A stretch of 64,000 nt of DNA from Apostichopus japonicus (Eukaryota; Echinodermata; Holothuroidea; Aspidochirotida; Stichopodidae), in NCBI RefSeq assembly GCF_037975245.1, contig NC_092570.1, positions 15,486,001-15,550,000 of the forward strand, written 5' to 3'. Positions within the stretch are counted from its first letter, which is position 1. Each line of letters begins with the position of its first letter. Shown one piece after another: positions 57,647-64,000 of the stretch. A program made the position numbers and the translations under genes. Under the pieces are notes generated by a model. It was not told where the DNA came from, did no database searches, and worked only from the letters and a program-made list of their open reading frames with translations.

Positions 57647-59528
57647 ACAACCCCCTGGGCCAGATGCAGTGGAGGGAGGAGGGGGGGTGGAGGGGGGAAC
57701 CACATAGGGTACATGCATCAAATTTTTGGTGAAAAAATGCAGTAGTGCCCCCATTCATAAAAATTAGTAGTGACACCTCTCTCATTTTTTTGTAACTAGG
57801 AAGTGCCATTTTTTTGACAACATTCAAATACTGGAATCAGTTTGATACCCTCTCCGGCTGTGTCTGCTGGTAATGGTGCTGTATGTAAGGAAACCTGTTT
57901 ATGCCAACATATGCAAAATTGTATAGGAACGATATTCGTTGAACTATTTCCATCGTCGTTAATTTAAATTATGTAGCAGGCTCTGTATAGTCTCTGTATG
58001 CATGGTTTCCTACATGATTTTTATCTGCCGAGACCACTATCGCATGTTTACGTCGGTATTCTTGTGTCGATACATCCTAATCAAGTTATAAGCTAAACTA
58101 TGCATTGAGAAAGTTAAATTGTGTGAAATTAATAATGTAACATATAATGTGACAGCTTTCTGTGACACCAAGTTACAACTGGTTTGTTAAACTCAAAATG
58201 CATCCAGAACTCAAGCCAAATCCAATATTAGTATTAAAGTAGTTTTACTTGAAAACTATACCAATACTGCTACGAAAGTGGCATCATCATTTAACTATAT
58301 TAGTGTGTCTAATGACTAAGCTAATTAGCATAACATGCTTAGCTAAATTACAGTAATTTGGGAACAGTTTCCACAATGTTTGTCTACGCCTGAGACAAAG
58401 AGTTTTCCTTTGGCAAGTAGTAAGGCATCTGTGAGTCATTTGTATGCTAGAGGTATCACTGTCACTCATATTAGAACTGTCTTTTGTATTATTTTGAAAC
58501 CAATTGTGGAAAACGCTCATTGGTCAGTGCGGCCAGCAACACAGAACCATTGTCCTGTGGAGGTTATGCTGCAAAGATGTGCCACAGATCTAAAAGTGGG
58601 TCGTGATTTATTCGAGTCAATCACTTCATTGAGTACAAGAGACACTGGCATGTTGTCAATTGAACTTGTAGGAGTAAGTATCTAGACTAATAATTTATAG
58701 CTGTTAATGATGGACAGAAAATGCTGTGCAAAAGTTGCCAAATTTGCTAGAAGGCAATATGCCAAGAAGTTCTATTAACAGACTTTCTTTCCCAGAATCT
58801 TAGTAAGTATTAGTATTTGATATTTGAAGATAAAATCAACTTTTAGATCTAGTCAAAGATTGCTATTCAAAATAACCATAAAATTGTCATGTGTTCAATC
58901 CCTTTAGTCAAACATGTAACTAAATGACTAAGTTTGTTATTGCATTGCAAGATGTACATAACTGCAAAATTGCAATGTATCAGGACCACCGATACGTCAT
59001 GAGGCATGTACAGCTTTGCAGTGTGTGTGGTCTGCGAGGTTTTAATCCCCTTGACCTGACAGGATCTTCCATGAGGGCTGAACCAGGACCTACCAGACTC
59101 CAACCCCTCAGAATCATTGTTCAGAATGCGTGGAAGTTATAGCTTGGATTCCTGGACTTGTTGATCAGAAAAGAAACAAAATAACTTTAATAATTGATAT
59201 CCGTCAGCGAACACCGCAGACTGGATAACTTTTAGGGAGACGTCTGGCAAACAAACAAAAAATAATTTAACCCACCGAAAATGTTCTTGTAGCAACCGAT
59301 TTTTGGGATTGTGATCCCATAGTTTGAGGCATGTCAGCTGTGTACAGAGTATTACATAACATTGTTGGTTTCTACGGCAGCACATAGACTTGTTCGCCCG
59401 AAAGCAATGTTCTCTTTTTGTTTCTTCTTTTTTACAATCGATCCTCTCTACTTTGTGATAAGGAGAATATCTCTTCCATTTTGTAGGTGCTGTCATAGTC
59501 TCTGTACCGTTCCCTATAACTCTCTTAA

Positions 59529-59870
59529 AGGCATATTGAAGAGCTCGCCCAAAAACCGTGTGCCGCGCTCTGAATAAGTTAACTTTCCGTTGCTTGCAAT
59601 GAAGTGAAGTAATCTTCTTGTCGATACAAAACGCAGACAGTAATGAAAACGTGATACCTTGTTATCTTTTATCTAGACCTGGGATGTCCATCGCTGTTAT
59701 GTACACTGTGTTGTGGGTATTGACTGTAGCTGTATATATTGACTGTACACTAGTGTCTAATTATGGTCGATGGATCGATGGTGGTGTGTCACTTATCTGT
59801 AACACCTCATTCGAAACTAGGTCAGATTACCGGCATGAGACGTTTGTTTGTGCGCGAGTCTTCACACCCT
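59529..59870 (-). mobile_element. TTAA MITE (copy 3, reversed)
   Basis: Reverse-oriented homologue of 37505-37864. Left TTAA at 59525-59528, right site mutated to CTAA (59871-59874); end GCGCGAGTCTTCACACCCT is well kept. Confidence 0.75.
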
Positions 59871-61912
59871 CTAAAGCAGCTATCGGGATGAAACTTGGCA
59901 TGAAATATTCGGCGTCAATTTAAAGGAGATAATTCACAAATTTGCACTCCCATATTACTTTGTAGACATTGTCATATAATATTATATATATAGATAGCTG
60001 GAAAAAAAAATATTGAACTGGGATACAGTGTTTGCTGTTGTATACTTTGTCAGTTATAACTGGACAGTCAACCTTTTTGTCTTAAATTTGGCAGTCAATA
60101 GCAATGCAGCAACATACAAGAGAGGTAAGGCCTGGGTGAGATCAGGTATAGCTGGATGGGGGGGGGGGGCTTGTTTCAATTTGAATGTATGAATGTCAAC
60201 ATTTAACTCACATAACTTTTTAATTTAGAACTCGTTGGAATTTCATCTTTAGGTTTGTGTTTCAGCTTAAGTTTGCAATCAAACTGCCTTAAACTTTGTA
60301 CATCATTAGATTCATTGTCAATGTGTGTGACATGAAAGTTTTTCTGTTTCTTTTTTTTCAAAGTCAGTTTTTGAACTGTTCCTGGGTACAATAGGGACTA
60401 CACTTACAGGCATAATTACCCGTGTTTGTGACATAAATTGCTTTCTTAATCAAATTCAAATTGTGCAATAAATATATTATAACTTCACCTATATAGCATT
60501 CAGTTCTCTTTTTCTCAACCTTCATCAGGTATTTAGGTTATGCTGAAAGGGCTTGCCTCCACCCCATTCCCCCTGCTTCCACCCCATCCCACCCCTCCCC
60601 CCTCGTCAAGCTTAATCCAGCCCTGAACAGGTAAAGGGTGAAAACAATCTGTTCCATTAATCCATCAAATATGACTTCACCAGGACCGATAAAATGAAAT
60701 TAGGGATAATTAATTTCAGAGAATACATGCAAAATGCAACAACGAGATATGACTTAACAAATGTGTAGGTTACATATTATCTTTTATTTCTTGGATTAAA
60801 TGGTCATAGGAAGATTTATGCAGTTATCAATAAGCGGTATTTATAAGGGGAAGGGTAGTCTGGGGGTCTTACCCTCCCTCCCCCTCCCCTCACCTGGAAA
60901 AAATATCATGTGTGGCATTAATTATGTTTATAATTAAGGCTATAGTCGGTTAGCTGTGCTTAATATTAGAACCGTTTACTAGTTTGTGGAAAAATTGGAT
61001 CAATTATGATTGGTTTTATAGTTCCAGGATTTATCCATATATTAAACCTACCAAGCTTCACCAGTATTTATGATAATTAATTAGACACGAAATTCTAGGC
61101 TGGTAATGGTGAAACCACTGTAGGCCTAGCACTGGATGAATAATTATTGTAAAGATAGAAACTTAACTCTTGAAGTTGTCAAGAAGTATTTACGAATAAT
61201 ACCACAGGAAATCGTCACCGCTTGAAATAAATCTGTATACTAAATAGCTATCTCTTTAAGCTATAATGAACGATTCGCTCAAATGCAGATCTTTCTTAGT
61301 GTTGGTTAACTTGTGCAAGCTAGATGTACACGGTGGTGGTAGCACCAACAAGGGAAGAGGAGGGGGAGGGGCCGTGCACCTAAGTACAGTAGCCTATGTA
61401 GCCTAGCTATATACGAGCCCGCATAACGACTTGAACGCGTTGAATTCGGAAAAGTTAACTTGGCATCATATACGGTTTATAACAGTAGGCCCATATAGTA
61501 AAACGATTAAAATCTGCAGAGAAATAGAAGGGACGGCCTCGAACACATATATACGGAAATGGATTAAAAATGCTAAATACTTATGTTTTCCTTTCCTTAA
61601 TTCTATCGTCTTTGCCCTTTATGGAGTTCGATTCTGTCTATCGACCATTTAATTTAATATGTTTACAGGAGTCATCTTCTTCTTCTTGCTTGTAAAGGGG
61701 TATACTATTACAGCTTAAATGTGTGTTGAACGTTTAAGTAATTCTACCGTCCAAAATGTGATTACTTTTGTCTAATTTTTAAGATATTTCCTTTCCTGTG
61801 GCAAACATTGAAACTTGAAAGTGCTTCAGGCTAGATTTTTAATTATTCAAAACCTCATGCATGCCTCCATTGTGTCTTTTCTGTGTCAACGTCCTGTCCT
61901 GACAATACAAAG

Positions 61913-62053
61913 CAGGCGCGAATCCAAGGTTTCCTAACCCAGGGGTGCATTACTATTCAAACGGAGCGCCACCATCAGTTGGCGCGCAGCGCACAAGAAA
62001 ATTTCTGGTTTTGAAATACGCACTCCGCACCCCCCCCCCCCCCTCCCCCATAT
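61913..62053. mobile_element. Truncated hAT-like element with shared core
   Basis: Starts CAGGCGCGAATCC and contains GGAGCGCCACCATCAGTTGG in a CGCGCAGCG context, then ends in a C-run. No matching right end or duplication was found. Confidence 0.55.
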
Positions 62054-62355
62054 TCACAGAAGATGTGCTCAATTCTACAATCACACGCGGAATTTATTTT
62101 AGATTCATTGTACGAGTAACGGTACCAGGTTTGGGTTAACAATTAGCACATTCACGTCGGGGTGTATAACATTTTATCTCTGGATGGCAGTGTTGCATCG
62201 AAAAACACCTGCCTAGTGCAGTTCGCATATAGATCCTGGTCTAATACCGAAATGCGGCATATTCCCCGACGACTCGGTCGAGTTTGAGACCAGCCATAGT
62301 TGGTTTCATAGCACAATTGTACATACACACCCACGCGTTATGATAGACCATACAT

Positions 62356-62356
62356 A

Positions 62357-62399
<43 letters not shown>

Positions 62400-62525
62400 A
62401 GCATATATTATTGTGATGATGATATATGTGATATTATTGCTCTACTACGGTATTGAGCACTTTCTGCTACTACTGATTATACTTATACGTGTGATATATA
62501 TATATATATACTTATATATATATAT

Positions 62526-62574
<49 letters not shown>

Positions 62575-62576
62575 CA
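62356..62576. repeat. (TA)n microsatellites
   Basis: TA runs at 62356-62396, 62496-62510 and 62514-62572. Confidence 0.95.
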
Positions 62577-63426
62577 CATAAGAGAGGAAAAATGGAAACG
62601 TCAAGAAAATGGAGTTTTCGGTGTAAGGGTAGGCTGAGGCGTACGCCCCTTCCGAAATCCTCGATCCGTCACTGGCTACCCTGTGTATTAATAGGGATCA
62701 GCGCTGTAATCATGTCACTGTTCCTCTTTCTCTTCCCGGTGTCTTGGCATTTATCTTCTACTCCCTCCTTTTCTCCCTTTTCTCTCTTTCTTCTTTTTTA
62801 TCTCCCCCTTCTTCCTCTCCTGTTCCTCTTTTTTTTTCCCCGTCTTTTCTTCCCCTTTTTCTTCTCTGTTTTCCATCTCCCCCTGGTTACGCGTCTGCAT
62901 ATTTAGAAGTGGGCCGTTAATTTCAAACAGAGATCCTGTCAGGGTCAATACGGCTCGATTTCCTCTTTTCGTAATGTACAAATCTGCGAAAAACACGAGA
63001 AACGATCATTTAGCAAGCTGATTCTTATATAGCCCCAAAAAACTGATTTGGCATAACTATTGGTAATGACGCCTCAACACGAAGAAAATACATATAGCCA
63101 CTTGATTAACGAACACACTTTCAATACTCTTAACATCATATTTAATACAATTACATTGGGGTGGGGGGGGGAGAACTTTTTCCCAAAAGGACCTAAACCA
63201 GCAGTACCAAACAACAACAACAACACTGAGTTTTCCATGGACCTTCCGTCTCATCTCAGTAACGTTTAACCTATGTACGAAAGTGAATTTTCATAAGACA
63301 CCGTTCACGAATCGAAGTGATAATGTTCGATCGTGGCAACTTTGTATGGATTTTACCAGATTCAGAAAAACTTCCGGTTTCTAAGTGTGTGTTTAAATAA
63401 CTTGCTCGGCCAGATTGGGTATGAAA

Positions 63427-63502
63427 GACTAGCCATAGCTAGTCTTTAGCTAGTCTAGCTATAGCTAGTCTTTAGCTAGACTAGCTATAGCTAGTCTTTC
63501 AC
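63427..63502. repeat. Cluster of AGACTAGC...GCTAGTCT palindromes
   Basis: Three successive self-complementary units of the type GACTAGCTATAGCTAGTC, joined by TTTAGCTAG, in about 75 bp. Confidence 0.85.
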
Positions 63503-64000
63503 ATATATCTTATACTCCTGTTTATATCTGTTTTATATTGTTCTGTCGTGTTGGTTTTTAGGTTCTAACTTCAATTGGAATTATCACTCTATAGCATTCA
63601 AATTGTAGATTTTGAAGTCAATCAGTTTAATCGCTTTACGCTTCACCAGTACTTTTAATAGTTTTTTGATCTCATATTCCTGTATATTTCTGTAGATGGT
63701 ACATGTATTTACTGTTTTTCTAATTAATGTTTTTTGGCATTGTATTTTCTAGATTGTAAAGCGCACAGATGCATCGCGCGTAGTGCGCTATATATATAAG
63801 ATTTTATTTACATTATACGGTAGCTGTGAAATAGCATATAGACATTTTTAACTATCATGTAACGGCGACTTGTTCTTAAATCTCTTAACGCCTAGGTTCT
63901 AAGTCATATTGTCAGCCTCCATATTTTAGGGACATAATTCAAATGGAACAATTCATGGAACAATCCATTTCTAGCGGTAGTAAAGGAAATACCAAGCGAA

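Larger units (their letters stand above)
57647..64000. other. Downstream flank of TMLHE
   Basis: Includes a presumably long TMLHE 3'UTR and then non-genic sequence. I found no exon with domain signal on either strand. Open frames at 58380-58685 (plus) and 61431-61652 (plus) are unrecognised. Listed separately: TTAA MITE, a truncated hAT-like piece, TA repeats and a palindrome cluster. Confidence 0.5.

Noticed and set aside
57284-57754. 156-aa minus-strand frame
   Set aside because: Antisense shadow of the last TMLHE exon.
58287-58685. Overlapping 101-aa plus and 77-aa minus frames
   Set aside because: No domain, no splice partner, and likely TMLHE 3'UTR.

Overview
This is animal genomic DNA, not prokaryotic. 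Protein-coding signal comes in short exons with GT/AG splice sites and matching phases, separated by long AT-rich introns full of minisatellites, microsatellites and short inverted-repeat transposons. The genes (PINCH, LAMP, trimethyllysine dioxygenase) are metazoan. Repeat style suggests a marine invertebrate, possibly an echinoderm or related deuterostome, but no single marker fixes the phylum.

Layout. (1) About 0.13-3.7 kb, minus strand: a degraded, intron-split Ty3/Ginger-type integrase gene. (2) 4.8-12.65 kb, minus strand: a LAMP-family lysosomal membrane glycoprotein with six exons recovered; the exon encoding the protein start is not located. One intron holds about 34 copies of a roughly 60-bp repeat made of the end of the preceding exon plus its splice donor. 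(3) 12.74-12.95 kb, plus strand: an RNA-like element starting with U2 snRNA stem-loop I but lacking the rest of U2. (4) 13-20.4 kb: repeats and small transposons, no convincing gene. (5) 20.4-39.5 kb, minus strand: a complete 12-coding-exon PINCH/LIMS1 gene (324 aa), probably with a 5' noncoding exon near 41.0 kb. (6) 43.9-57.6 kb, plus strand: a complete 7-coding-exon trimethyllysine dioxygenase gene (TMLHE, 449 aa) with a predicted mitochondrial presequence. PINCH and TMLHE are divergent across about 41-43.9 kb. (7) 57.7-64 kb: downstream flank with repeats.

Mobile DNA is dominated by short non-autonomous hAT-like elements. At least seven have perfect 8-bp target duplications, one is nested in another, one carries a LINE 3' end, and one sits 10 nt past a TMLHE splice donor. 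TTAA-flanked piggyBac-like MITEs are also present. The three host genes belong to unrelated processes (integrin-adhesion scaffold, lysosomal membrane, carnitine synthesis); nothing suggests they work together. All reading frames, splice sites and phases were worked out by hand and no database search was run.
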